DNA of 64,000 bases from Oryzias latipes (taxonomy: Eukaryota > Chordata > Actinopteri > Beloniformes > Adrianichthyidae): the NCBI RefSeq assembly GCF_002234675.1, contig NC_019862.2:22192160-22256159 (forward strand), given 5' to 3'. Positions 1-11,100 of this stretch are shown here, piece after piece; position 1 is the stretch's first letter; every line of letters starts with the position of its first letter. The position numbers and the translations under genes were made by a program. The notes under the pieces were generated by a model. It was not told the origin of the DNA and ran no database searches. It saw nothing but the letters and a program-made list of their open reading frames with translations.

Positions 1-363
1 ACACGTGTGGTGAAATTTCCTTAACTATTCCCATCTTCACATTTTTCTTGCTGCATCCTAACAGTTTGTAATTCACTCCTAAGTGTTCTGATGATACATC
101 TTGATTGTGAGTTAAATTGATTTAAAATATGTTTATATTTTGATTTCTATCCTCACAATTCTACGACTTTCCTCTTATTCTCTTCTTTCATGGTAGCCTC
201 AAATCGCCATAGCACAGTAATGCAGATAAACTAGAAAAAAAAGATGCCTAAAGATGTAAAGTGGTAACAGACTCCAGCTCTGTTTCTGACCTGAACCAGG
301 AAGATCAACATGACTTCAGTTTCCCAGTCTAAAAGATTCTCCAGGTCTGGATGTGTGGACATA

Positions 364-436
364 ATGTCCAGCAGCCTCTATCAACCCACAGTGCTGCTGT
401 TCAGCTCTGTGTTGCTCACACTTCTCTCAGGAAAGA
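364..436 (+). CDS. Candidate signal-peptide exon of the small membrane protein gene
   Basis: The ATG at 364 opens a stretch with a Leu/Val/Ser-rich hydrophobic core ending near LTLLSGK, typical of a signal peptide. A GTCAGT donor follows position 436, leaving phase 1. That phase fits an acceptor at 497-498 (polypyrimidine run then AAAG) but not the stronger-looking CTAG at 475-476. The implied intron of 62 bp is near the lower limit for fish, so this is tentative. Confidence 0.35.
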
Positions 437-1813
437 GTCAGTAATGTTCGATCTTCTCTGTTCTTTGTCTTTCTAGATGAATTTTTCCTGCTTCAAAGCC
501 TTTGATCCAAACATCACGAGAGCAGATGGTCTGTTCCTTCATAGCAACAACAATCACAACCTGTGGAATGGAACGGCTCCTCTTTGCTCCTCAGTGTCTC
601 CGCCTGCTCCTTCCAAATGCTTGGTGTGCTTTCAGGATTCCCTTTATGCCGTTTGTTCCTATTTCCTAGAGGAGACTCCAGTCATGGAAGGAGATGGAAA
701 CAACATCCAGATAGCAGAAAGTGGTAAGAGACGACTGAGACTGTCAGATCTGATCTGATCTGCTGTCAGTGTTTTATAACTTCAGTGAATGAATAACTAA
801 TGAAATGAATCATTTGATTTGACCACAAAGAGGGAAAACAGAAAAAAACTGAACTTTCTTCTCTCTTCTTTAGAAGGCTGTCCCACATTTCAGGGTGAGT
901 GTTTGATCCTCCTGTTGTGTGTTTATGTCATTGTGTTTGAATGAATGAAGCTTTATTTAGATAGCACTTTACAACACCTTCAGAGAACTAAAATGCTTCA
1001 CAATAAAAGGAAGATAGAAGAATTCATTGATAGTCATTTCCACACAGGAATCACAGATAAACAGATTCAACTCTAATTTAATCATTTTAGTTACGTAGCA
1101 GTAACTCACAGCTGAGGTCGTCTCAAAGCAAAAAGCAAGAAAACATGGAAACCAAACAGTATATGTCAGTGGAAAACAGACATGTTTACATCCACCTAAA
1201 AATGATGAATCATTTTTGATTTTTATGTATTTTTATTATCAGCTGATCTTCCTCCAACAGATGATCAAAGATGGTGGATCATTTTACTGATCGTGTTCGT
1301 CCTCCTCTTCATCTTCTCCCTGTGTGTGGTGATTTGGAAGCGAGAAAAGATCTGCATCCTGTTCCAGAGACTCAGGTGTGTTGGTATAAAACTCGGTGGT
1401 ATTTGAACACAGCAGGAAGCCTCTGTATGAACTGTTAGCATAAAAAAATAGTGTTTTCAACAAAATAACTTCTTTGCTTCATAATTTGTTAGTGTTTAGA
1501 GTAATCTACTAATTTGTTGTCAAATTTGATCACAATTATTTTTCTCAACTTTGATTTATTTTCAAATGTTGTTGTTTTACAAAGTCCGACACTTTAGAGT
1601 GCTTTTACTTTGAAATGCTGATATTCTGCTGTCTTTACCTCATTATTCATATTTTATTTTCCTTTCTTTTATTTTCTGAAGTTTATAAATTTCAGCTTGA
1701 ATTTCTTATGAATCTGTTTTGCTTACAGAGAGAAGATCTGGGCCAAACCTGAGGAAGATGCTGCTGGGAATTCTGACTCCCCTCATGGTCCTTTTATGTG
1801 TTTAACAGAGTAG
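364..1813 (+). CDS. Small type I membrane protein gene, unrecognised (3' part or complete)
   Basis: Four exons are certain by phase: 477 (or 499)-723, 874-894, 1243-1375 and 1729-1813. The boundaries run phase 1, 1, 2 and the frame stays open to a TAG at 1811-1813. The product has an N-glycosylation-rich ectodomain (NIT, NGT) with closely spaced cysteines, including a CLVC motif. A short acidic stalk follows, then one hydrophobic segment of about 22 residues without charges in exon 3 (it begins WWIILLIVFV), a basic stop-transfer (WKREK) and a tail of about 35 residues. A signal-peptide-like stretch begins with ATG at 364 (an in-frame ATG also lies at 310). It can be joined in phase to an acceptor at 497-498 across a 62-bp intron, which would make the gene complete. 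Otherwise 5' exons lie outside the window. AATAAA is at 1872. It resembles a small immune-type surface receptor in architecture only; I do not recognise the family. Confidence 0.55.
477..723 (+). CDS. Ectodomain exon (5' boundary 477 or 499)
   Basis: This exon has an open frame, starts after TTTCTAG, and ends in a G|GTAAGAG donor with one base over. It carries NIT and NGT glycosylation sequons and several cysteines. If the candidate signal-peptide exon is real, the acceptor is 497-498 and the exon starts at 499. Confidence 0.6.
874..894 (+). CDS. 21-bp micro-exon of the small membrane protein gene
   Basis: The exon is flanked by TTCTTTAG and GTGAGTG. It adds EGCPTFQ and keeps phase 1 at both ends, so it could be skipped without changing the frame. 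Confidence 0.55.
1243..1375 (+). CDS. Transmembrane exon of the small membrane protein gene
   Basis: The acceptor is TTATTATCAG and the donor GTGTGT. It encodes a short acidic stalk (LPPTDDQR), the hydrophobic membrane span and the start of a basic cytoplasmic tail. It ends with two bases of an Arg codon that the next exon completes. Confidence 0.65.
1729..1813 (+). CDS. Last exon of the small membrane protein gene
   Basis: The acceptor GCTTACAG is followed by 27 codons of cytoplasmic tail (it begins EKIWAKPEED) and the TAG stop. The 3' UTR is short: AATAAA comes about 60 bp later. Confidence 0.6.
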
Positions 1814-1871
1814 GGCTGTCTAAGTGTGCTTGATGGAAAAAAAAATGTAACACATAAACCCCACATTTTAC

Positions 1872-1877
1872 AATAAA
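1872..1877 (+). promoter_or_regulatory. Polyadenylation signal AATAAA
   Basis: A canonical AATAAA lies 59 bp after the stop codon of the small membrane protein gene. Confidence 0.55.
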
Positions 1878-2124
1878 CTTTATATGACTTTCATTTATTG
1901 TGGTTTTTTAAATCATCTGTATTTTCATGTATGGATTTATATTCTGATGAATCAGCATTTTCTCCGACTGAATCCTCCATCAGAAAAATACAGTGGTGCA
2001 GAAGGGTCAAAACATAACATTATAGATTTCACAACACAAAATAACATACAACTATTTGCCACAACACAATAACTTACAACACAACAACAATACATAAAAG
2101 TAAGTGCAAAAATATTAAAAGATT

Positions 2125-2285
2125 TGGGCGGCAGTTTAGCTCAACCAGTAGAGCACGTCGTTTAACAACCAAAGCAGATGGATTCCCGCTCTCCCGCAGC
2201 CAGCCCGCAGCCCACTGCTCCCCCCAGGGAATGGGCCAAAGCAGAGAACAATTTCCCCATTGTGGTATAAATAAGAGTAAGTAAC
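2125..2285 (+). repeat. tRNA-derived SINE
   Basis: The left end (GGCGGCAGTTTAGCTCAACC) looks like a tRNA A box, and GGATTCCCGCTC lies at the B-box spacing. The body ends in the motif TTTCCCCATTGTGG, then a TATAAATAAGAG tail. I know this type from many teleost genomes. Confidence 0.6.
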
Positions 2286-2705
2286 AACAAAATAACTCAA
2301 AATGGAAGTACCGAGTATATCTGCAAAGGAAGTGCTTTTATTCTGACTGTTCCACCGGGCTAAAACATTGGTCATCACGTCTCCATTCAGGTTGAAAAAC
2401 ACTGCATTAGACCGTTCAAAGATTCTCCTGCAGCTTATCTCCTGCTCTGTCAAGAGAGCCGTCTGTCTGTCAGCCACTTCCTTCCTAGTGTGTACAGATT
2501 TAACCAACGTGCGCACAGTCATGCCCATCTCAGGTAAAGACAAACCTTGTAGTTTTTTCCGGAAGACAAACATCTGAGAAAATAGTAAGTGGGTTCGGGT
2601 GAATGTGGTGAACATAACGGTAAGTGGCTGATCAAACCACCTGATAACACAAGACTTTGGTTTTTCTGTGAAAAGATGAGAGGCCAGCCAAACCTGTACT
2701 GACAT
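2136..2705 (-). other. 189-codon open frame, no recognised product
   Basis: An uninterrupted frame runs from a Met at 2705 to a stop at 2136. Its C-terminal third reads through the SINE backwards, so at most the first 140 codons could be meaningful. The middle part (around residues 55-130, with TVRTLVKSVHTRKEV and ADRQTALLTEQE) looks protein-like, polar and helix-prone, but I cannot place it. It could be a pseudogene fragment or chance. Confidence 0.2.
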
Positions 2706-2708
2706 TAT

Positions 2709-2733
2709 TTAACCTGTGTGCTATCCTAGGCAG
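2709..2733. repeat. Orphan piggyBac-MITE-like terminal sequence
   Basis: The sequence TTAACCTGTGTGCTATCCTAGG closely matches the left end of the MITE at 6721-6925. No matching right end is visible nearby, so this is a relic. Confidence 0.4.
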
Positions 2734-2741
2734 TTTTTTGA

Positions 2742-2791
2742 GCCATGATTTAGTTTACCATCATCTAGATTATGGTAAACTAAACCATGGC
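2742..2791. repeat. Inverted repeat, 20-bp arms with 10-nt loop
   Basis: Arms 2742-2761 and 2772-2791 are reverse complements at 19 of 20 positions, starting and ending GCCATG/CATGGC. The loop is CATCTAGATT. It lies between the MITE relic and a hAT-like repeat. Confidence 0.75.
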
Positions 2792-2796
2792 TAGAC

Positions 2797-3345
2797 CAGT
2801 GTTTTTCAACCTTTTTTGAGCCATGGCACACTTTAACCTTGAGTGAAATCCCGCCGCACACCAGCATAAAAATAAATAAATAAATAAAAGCAGAAACTCA
2901 GTCTTGATCTACAGCCCCCCCCCCCCATCTCACATGCATTTTTGTGATAATTGTGGCAGAAAAAGCCAGAAAAAGGAAGTTGCAGCTGTTTTTTTTTTCT
3001 AAAAGATGAAATAAAAGTTAAGTTAGAAGATTTAAAAACTGTGTGTTCGTTGTGGTTTCAAGACGTTTAACAAGGACGGCTCATTGTGCGCCAAGGCGCT
3101 GTCACTTTAACCCAATGCATCATGGGAGATGTGGTGTGAAAACTGCCGCAAAAGGGCAAGAAAGACTGGCGTCTCTGAAGAAAGACAAGCGTCTCAGAGC
3201 TTCATCGTTTTGTTCACTTTTTCCACGGTCTGACACCGGATTCTGTGGAAAGCTACACCGCTAAAGACGAGCTTTAGCTGGTATTTTGTTGGAACTGAGA
3301 GACTTTTTGAGCTAAATTGGAACAGGGAAGTTAAGACTTCTGATT
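2797..3345. repeat. Probable degenerate hAT-like dispersed repeat
   Basis: The start CAGTGTTTTTCAACC is like the terminal repeat of fish hAT elements of the 'gives a GGCACAC phrase' type. CCCAATGCATCATGGGAGAT inside is also a familiar fish repeat phrase. I could not find a clean right terminus. An 11-C run sits at about 2917-2927. Confidence 0.35.
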
Positions 3346-3639
3346 CTGATGGGTCAGACTGATGACATGTTATTACGCCTTCAAGAATGATTGGCGGAGA
3401 CAGTTAAAGGGGTGGGACTTTTCCGCAAACAGCTTTTTTTAATTGAAATATAATAATTACAAAACCACACAAAGATGCAAGGCACAGCTCTTTTAAAAAA
3501 CAAAGATAAAAAAAAACACAAAACAGCAATGTATCCATGAATAAAAGATTTAAAAATAAGTTCAGCATAGATTAAAATGCAAGGCAATCAACAATCTGGA
3601 CCCTAGATTTGTGACCATTCTGTAGCAGATTTACAAATA

Positions 3640-3925
3640 TCATCAATGAAACGATTTGAGTTGTGAATACATTTCAATGAGGATAAATACAATTTGACTT
3701 TCATTGTTAAAACACAGGAGGCTCGGCCGATCTTTTTTCCACTTTTTCTTATGGATATGATATTTTCCCAAAAGCAGGAGGATGTTCACTAAGTTTATTG
3801 TCTCTTTTGGCAACTTACTGTTATAAAACAAAATATCTTTTTCTATTAATTGTATGTTGTTAATTTTTTGACAAAGCCAGTTATGAAATCTTGCCAGAAT
3901 CTTTGGATCACTGGACATGAAAAAA
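3640..3925 (-). pseudogene. L1 LINE ORF2 C-terminal fragment
   Basis: On the minus strand the frame reads NLVNILLLLGKYHIHKKKW and continues to an Asn/Glu motif. This is the tail region of fish L1 ORF2 proteins, which end with a short 'helical arm then KYHIHK' block. It is truncated at both ends, with no intact reverse transcriptase. Confidence 0.55.
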
Positions 3926-3949
3926 ACAGGGGTTGTTTCTGGGGCTATA

Positions 3950-5570
3950 TGACAATTTCCAGTTGGATGTAGCAGTGTATGCTGTCATCACACAAGTCTT
4001 TACTTTTACTCAATCTGGAGTTCAAGATGTTAAAAGATTTCTTTTAACACTTTAAAGCAGGTTGAATATTGTCAAGGTGAATCTTGATGTGTGTATGTCT
4101 GATAGGTGATACTTACATGTTACTGCTTTTTTGTTATTTAGTTTGTCTTTTATGTCACCCTGTGTGGTTGTAACTGAAACAAAGGGATCCTTTAAAAACA
4201 CGATGTTTCGTCTCAAGGAGCCTAATCTTTGTATTTAACAATGAAAAAAAAAAAAGCCAAATTAATAATACCGCTGTCTGCCACGGTATGTACACAAACT
4301 GAGAGGACAGACAGTGGAAAGTGTAGCAGCTGAAGGAACCAGGAGCTCTTGAAGGAATTGATACCACAGTATCACCAGGAGATTCGGATGTTTTGGTTCC
4401 TTTAGGGTCCAAAGTGCATGACTCTAGAATCCTACATGATTTATTTTGCTCCTGAGGAGCTCAAATTGTTTGTGCCACCACATTTATGCCCACTGACCCA
4501 CATTCAGAGCGATTTCTTGAGTCGTTTTGTGTCTTTTCAGGATTTCCACACTTGGGTATAAACAACAAGACAGATTTAACCAAAAAAAAAGGCAAAAAGA
4601 TCAGGTACAAAAATAACTGATTCTGAAAATCTAGTTTTCCATGTACTACTTATTTATGCTTTACTGGCTCAGACATTGACCACGTTTTAACTGAATGTTG
4701 GAATCCAACTCAGAAGTTAAAGGAGACGCATCTGAAGGACGGACAATTGCAACATATTTATTCTGAAAGTGAGCATAGAAGCTGCGTCTGTTCCAGATGT
4801 TGGAAGTTCACTGAAATCATCTGTAAAAGGTAAAAATGATTGCTAAAAAATAAACACACACTTGTTGAAATGGTTTAATGAAATACAAATTATTTTTTGA
4901 TTAAGTGCATAAAAATGGCTAAATTTTTATGGTTACATTTTGGGAACTAAAACTTCTGTTTTGTTCTTTTAACAAAAGAACAAAACTGAACTAACTAAAG
5001 AATAAAGATCTAATCAGCATCAGTGCTGAATCAGCATTCAGAATGTAAATATAAAGTAGGAGCAATCCTCTTTTTTTCTTTTATTTCTTCATAAAACAGT
5101 GCAAATCCTCAAAATGAAATTCAGACAGTATTCCTCTGAACAGTTGTGGTAAATTTATATTCAGGGAAGCACAGAAATGCCACAGAATGTTTCTTCTATA
5201 TAATAAAAAAGTTATGAAAAATTTCAGGATAAAAAATCTGCCTTTTTTTGCACATTTTCTTGTGAATTTTGTCCTCTCTGGCTCTCTGTAGCAACACAAA
5301 AACCCACATCAAGTCAAACTGTGCATCATAAATTCTGCAATGACGCCATATTTGATCTAAATACAATTGCAACGTTCAACATTTTCTTCAGCATCAACAA
5401 GTGAAGAACAGAACAGAGGTCAGACTCTTAGTGGTTCATGATCCGAAACAAGAAAAAACACAAAAGAAATCACATTTTCACATACAAAGATTTCCAGAGC
5501 ATCAACAATATCTAAACTACTTCAAGTGCTTTGTTCAAACTAAAGATAATGTACTGACACTTCCTCACTG
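3950..5570. other. Intergenic, nothing recognised
   Basis: This stretch is AT-rich, has only short chance frames, and shows no splice-consistent exon chain or repeat that I recognise. Confidence 0.4.
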
Positions 5571-5573
5571 CAG

Positions 5574-5990
5574 GACCTGCAGTGCATTATGGGAATACAA
5601 GCCTGTGTTGTCAGTTGCCCCACAAGGTGGTGGGTCACTTCCATGGATGACATTCATGTTTTTGATCATTTATATTAGTGTCATTTATATATTTTCTGCT
5701 GGTTAGATGTCTAAAGGAATAAGAGATGGTTCCACTACATCCAGTGGACTGTACCATTTCATTTTGTTTTTCTGGCTGCTTGGGGTTGTGAACCGTGTGG
5801 GGATGAGTCAGCTAGAGCGGTTCACACAGTAGCTGCTAGCATCTCTGCATGCCAGCATTCTGCTGTCCAGTATAGTTGAGTTCTGCCCCGTCCAAGCCTA
5901 CACGTCTGTCTGACAGCAGTCATCCCACTTCTGACACCAATTTACTAGCTACCATAGTTGGGCAGACATACCCATAATGCACTGCAGGTC
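5574..5990. mobile_element. MITE with perfect 20-bp terminal inverted repeat
   Basis: The 20-mer gacctgcagtgcattatggg at 5574-5593 occurs exactly as its reverse complement at 5971-5990. The 417-bp body has no coding potential. The exact outer ends and target-site duplication are unclear, and the family is not named. Confidence 0.65.
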
Positions 5991-6669
5991 ATTACAACAT
6001 TGACCAACAATTCTGGAAGTGATGATTTCATTATCAAACCTCTCGAGTTCAGTTTTCTCTAAGACAGTCTTTGTTTTACTGCTACATTTAACCACTACTG
6101 TAAATGTTGGTCAAAATTGAACGATGCCAAACGTCTTTAGCAAATATTTGGACTTTTCTCTGCTTTAAATGACGGCGTCTGTGGAACTTCATAAAGAAAA
6201 AAAAAAGAAAAAAAACAAAAGTCCAACCTTGAATCCATTTGGACAGATAAAAATGCACCAACACTGAAGAAGAAACAGCAACGACAAAACTTTGCATTTT
6301 TGTTAAAAAACTGCAAATCCAGTATTTTTATTGACTTTACAAACCTGAATGCAAAAGTCAACGTGTGTGATTCTAATCATCTTCATCTTTTAAAAAAGTG
6401 AAACGTGTAAATTAAAAGATGAAAAAGGGAGTTTCTAAGATGGATCAGCTGAGGTGAGCATCTCTGTTCACGTGCTAAAAATGATCAGCTCAGATTCCAC
6501 AAACCAAATGTTCATGCTTTTCACCTTTATGGTGTTTTAAACAGAACTCAAGTAAAACTTTAAAGACCCAGTCTGATGAAAATCCAGTTTTTCGTCAATT
6601 TAAAATGTTCTTGTGGACTTTTCTTCATTATGAAGAACAAGAAAATTTGGCTTAAATTGTATTTCTGAG

Positions 6670-7355
6670 TGCTATTTTCCTGCACTATAAGGCACACTTC
6701 AAAAGACATAATCTTTTTAACCCTTGTTCTATCCTAGGCACTTTAACATTGGGAGTTGGGTCATCTAGACCCACTAGACAGTGCTCTGAACCTTTTTTCT
6801 TCAATGATTTGTGATCTTCACTGGTGTCCATGGATTACATGAAATCTTTTCACCTTTATCCACCTTTGTCATGGTAGGAAGAACACGTCAATGGAAGGGT
6901 GTGGTCATCTAAGATAGCACAAGGGTTAAATAATGATCGCTTTTATATTGATTCGTTCTTGTTGAGATTATTATTGTTAAAGCAATTTTGAGAGGGACAC
7001 GGTGCTGCCACAATGTTTTTTTTTTTTCAAAATTGCAATATATGCTGATGCAGCTAATGTGTAGCGGTTATTAATTTCTTTAACGTGGTACTAAAAAGAT
7101 CAGGGTTGAGCATAGTTCCAGTTGTGTTTGTTTTAGTGATATCAGTCTGTTTTTCCCATTCTGCAAAGAAGGTTGGGAATTACAGGTATTGTAAATATGC
7201 TGACGTGGCGAACAGAATAACGCGGTTCATAAAGTCGGACTTACTGATGGACTTTTAGTTCGGTGCACCTTCTACATGACAGAAGTCCAGATATAGGCTG
7301 TTTGTTGACAGTGCACCTTATACTCCAGTGCGCCCCATAGTGCCGAAAATACAGC
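6670..7355. mobile_element. MITE of the 'CACTATAAGGCGCAC' type inserted in copy A
   Basis: The left end (GCTATTTTCCTGCACTATAAG) and the reverse complement of the right end (CTGTATTTTCGGCACTATGG) form imperfect terminal inverted repeats. It separates the two halves of the surrounding 560-bp repeat, so it is younger than that repeat. It contains the piggyBac-type MITE at 6721-6925. Confidence 0.55.
6717..6929. mobile_element. piggyBac-type MITE with TTAA duplication
   Basis: TTAA at 6717-6720 and 6926-6929 flanks a 205-bp body. Its ends are CCCTTGTTCTATCCTAGG and, inverted, CCCTTGTGCTATCTTAG. TTAA target duplication with CCC-starting ends is the hallmark of the piggyBac superfamily. A second copy lies at 54322. 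Confidence 0.8.
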
Positions 7356-7622
7356 AATTCAATATCCAAGTTGTTGTGAATCAGGAGCAGATGAGAAAAA
7401 GCCGCTAGAACTTATTTGAGATGGAGAAAATTTAGTGGGGTGGGGGGGGGCACAAGCACTTTAGTCTCTGCAATTGGGAGGGGGGCGGGGTTGCTCTGTG
7501 CCACAACCCGCCCACAACTCAGGCGAATGTCTAATGAACTGTTGCCATTCTGCAGGGTTTTTTTTTAATTTATGCTCAAAACGGCATTATTAAAATCAAA
7601 AGACCACTGAAAACACTTTGAA

Positions 7623-7922
7623 AATAGAACAAAAGGGCCACATTAGGCTCACGTCTAAAAACACAACAGACAACATTTGGCAGCATAGGCTGTTCGTTTT
7701 CAGAATCAAAGAGACAGAAGGTAAGAATGTGTTCTTTTAGCACGAGAAGTGATGATTCTTTCTCTGGCTTTGCAGGCTGTTGTGATGAAATGCTGCAGGT
7801 GAGTCTGACAGAGACCTGCTGGCTCAGAGTTGGACTCTGAAGATTCCTCTCAAATATTTCGGTCCTGATCTCCCAGCAGTGCACTGCTTTTGCTCCCTGA
7901 GTGCGCCCCCTGCAGTCCGGGT
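7623..7922 (-). other. 3' flank / probable 3' UTR of rhpn1
   Basis: This lies downstream of the rhpn1 stop. It is expected to carry the 3' UTR; I do not see an unambiguous AATAAA on the minus strand here. Confidence 0.3.
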
Positions 7923-8132
7923 TCAGTACAGCGCCTCAGCGTCTCGGATGCTTCCGAACGACAAACTGAAAGTGCTTCCCAGCTTCTTGGTCACGGTGCA
8001 GCTTTCCCTTTTCTTCTTTCTGCTCCAGTTTAACAAGGAGGCGGAGCTCTGGCCCTTGGTCCCGCCCATCAGCCGCTGCCTACTGTGCTCTTTGTTGCTG
8101 CAGTGTGAAAGCATGATGGCCTTCCTCTCCAT
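7923..8132 (-). CDS. rhpn1: rhpn1 exon 16 (C-terminal tail, stop TGA)
   Basis: It encodes [11 protein letters not shown] to [14 protein letters not shown], then SIRDAEALY and TGA at 7923-7925. The acceptor (GGAAACAG at 8133-8140) has a poor pyrimidine tract, so the 5' boundary is the least sure of the gene. Confidence 0.8.
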   Translation of the reverse strand: MERKAIMLSHCSNKEHSRQRLMGGTKGQSSASLLNWSRKKKRESCTVTKKLGSTFSLSFGSIRDAEALY

Positions 8133-11100
8133 CTGTTTCCAAACATGATTACAATAACTCAAATGAACAATTTCATTATGTATTAAGTCACATTATTAAT
8201 ACAAAGTAACATTATAAAATATGTTTTCTCATAATTTATTATTAATACATTATATTATATTATATTATATTAATAAAACAAGTATACCAGTGATAAATAA
8301 CAAAAACTTTCTTTTATTTATGTTATGATGTTCATTAGTGAAGGATTAGTGCGATTAACATTTCTTTTCTTAACGTCATTGTTTTATATCTTCTTCCTAA
8401 CTTGTGTATGTTCTTATAAAGTTAATAAAATACATAAATTATACATTATGTTCTTGTGTGTGTGTGTATGTATGCAGGCTTTGAACTATATTTATCATTC
8501 TTCAGAGTTGATTTGAAAAAAATTACAAAAATGAAACGCAGGTTATTTGAAAGTGACTCATGATTTTTGCAGGTTGTAAACATGAGAGTAGAATCTGGAT
8601 TCTGCTCTAGTTATCCAACTGATACAACAGATAAAATGAGGTAAGAGGATCACACTCCCCATTGTGCAGTTAAAACCCACAAAAACATGTACTGGATTTT
8701 GTTTGAGTGGAATACTTTTTTATTTCCTAATTTGAATTTGATCCATGTTTGACATGCTTTTTTTGTTTTGTTTTTCCTTTTCTAATGCCAGTTTAAATAA
8801 TTGGAATACCTGGGAAAAAGTAAAATGCAGGAATGTGACAATCTTTGACTGCATTCATTCTGTATGCTCTGTATGATTGTTTTTTTCTTTTACATTAAAT
8901 GTTACTTTATGAGCACTTTGTCCGTTTCTCCAACATGTTTTTCTGTAGAAAACGGTTTTCCAGACGAGGCCTTGAGGCAGACTCTTACCTGCGTGTCGTG
9001 CGAGTGTAACGTGACCACACTGATGTCCGTGCCGCTGTCGCTGCAGCTCTTCAGCAGGTGGACCACCTCTGCATGTTTGGCCCACTTACAGTCCAGGCCG
9101 TCCACAGCAACAATGTAGTCTCCTTCCCGAAGCCCCGCCTCCTGAAAGATTTTTTCAGCCCATTGAGACTTAAAAGACCTCAGGTGGAGAAAATCTTTGC
9201 TCTCTGATCTTTACTCTTTGTCAGTAAACTTATTTATTGGCAGCATGCAAAAACTCTATATTTGAACGAGTGCATTTGTTAATTACACTTTTCGCACTGT
9301 GGGGCGCACTTCAAAGACTAATTTTTTTCCACGAAGCGACAGTGCGTCTTATAATCCGGAGCGTCTCACTTATGGATTCATTCTCGTTTAGTCCTTATTA
9401 ACAAGGATGTGACTTGGAGAGGTACGCGGCGCTCTGTCAAAATGTCAGTCTGTTTTTTTTACGAGTTATGAATAGTTTGGGTGTTTTGTGAATACACTAA
9501 CGTGGCTAACGTGTAGCAGTGTTGGACTATTTTATTCACGTGTTCTTAACAAAGTTGGGAGTTGCCGTGGTCACAGTAACGTTTGTTTTAGCGCTATCGT
9601 CTGTTTGTTTATGTGGTGCAAACACGGCTCGGAGTTCCAGCTTTGGTGAACACGCTTCTGCAGCCAACATGCAGCGTTTCACAAACAAGATCTGGAATTA
9701 CTGTCAGTGCAGTTAATAAAGTCTGACGGACTTTGGTACGTTTTTGTTAAATCAACTTATTAAACTTGACACAAGATACAAAGATGTCAGTGGTAACATT
9801 TACTGGGATAGAGGACTTCATAATAGACAAGACACCCTAAAAACAGAGAACAATGCAGTTGCTGTTCTGGCAAATTGTTTTTGTCAAGTCAAACATGTAA
9901 ACGGTATTTTCTAAAACAAAGTCATTATTTCACAGTAAGATGATGAGTCATGATGTAAAGGGTTGGTTTGTAAAATGTCTTTTTTCCTGAGGTGCTTCAG
10001 CCGTCGCCTACCTCTGCACAGCCTCCAGGAACCACTCCTGCCACCAGGACGGGGGAGTCTCCTCTGAGGGTGAGGCCCAGACCTCCTTCCCTCCTTTGGA
10101 GGCAGATCACTCGCACCGGGCCCCAGCGGGCCCTCGCACAGAACACCGACAGAGGCCCCTGCAGCAGGTGGCATTCACAGTTAGCTTCACATCCTTCTAA
10201 ATAGAACGGTGTTCTCTGGCTGTGTTTCTGTTGCTTTTTATGCTTTATGACAATAAATCCTATTCTGCAGGAAAAGCTTTTTAAAAAGAGGTTTCATCTG
10301 TAAAGAATGAGGGATGAACAACAAAACCGAGAATGTTGGTGGAATCCTTGAACTTTTTGTTCAAGCTTTTTTGCCAAACAACTCCTGTGATTCCTACAGA
10401 GTTGACGTGGGACCAAATCTGGGTCAAATCTCGATGTTCTCTGATGATTGATGCTTGAATTACATGGTCGGACAGCAGTGGCTCAGGCGGTTGGGCAGGC
10501 AGTCCAATGATCAAAGGGTCGGCGGTTCAATCCCTGCTCTCCCCAATCCCCAGTCGTTGTGTGCTTCACCCTCCTTGCCTCCAATGTGGTGTGTGAATGA
10601 ATGTCCCGGTGATGGTCAGAGGGGCCGTAGGTGCGAACTGTCAGCCACGCCTCTGTCATCCCCAAGTATGAATGAGGAGTGAATGAATAAAGGACACATT
10701 GTAAGCATTATAAGTGCTTTGAGCATCTGGAAAAGCGCGGATAAATCTAATCCATTATTAATATCCGCACGAAGCCCATCGAGACGACTGTTGTTGTGAT
10801 TTTAGGCTAGACAAATAAAATTGAATTAAATTAATATTATTATAACCCACAAAATCAGATAAACAGGTTCAACTTGTGAGATGGTCAGATGTTTAAGCAG
10901 AACTTTTTTTCCCCTAAGCCTCTTTTTGTGTTTCCATTGATCTGCTCTGCAGCTTCCTCTCACAATTGTGTGAAACTGTCCTTGTGGTTTGACACAGGTT
11001 TCAACAGCTGAAGTCTGCACAGCTCACCAGCCTCTGGAAGATGTCCGTTACTTGAACTGTAGAGAAGTTTGGTGGCGTGACGTCGGGTTTCTGCTGACTT

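Larger units (their letters stand above)
6561..7625 (+). repeat. Long dispersed repeat (about 560-bp family), copy A, interrupted
   Basis: It starts AAAGACCCAGTCTGATGA and resumes after the insertions with TTGTTGTGAATCAGGAGCAG, ending near ACCACTGAAAACACTTTGAAAAT. It matches copies at 20711, 33783 and 45541 (same strand) and 28052 and 51684 (opposite strand). The interruption at about 6670-7355 is a second repeat. Confidence 0.6.

Noticed and set aside
2125..2200. tRNA gene
   Set aside because: The A- and B-box-like parts do not fold into a full cloverleaf and the 3' body is SINE sequence; same for the head sequences at 10468, 26402 and 30962.
8441..8480. GT-rich and AT-rich tracts downstream of rhpn1 as a matrix or regulatory site
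   Set aside because: Short microsatellite-like sequence with no specific motif.
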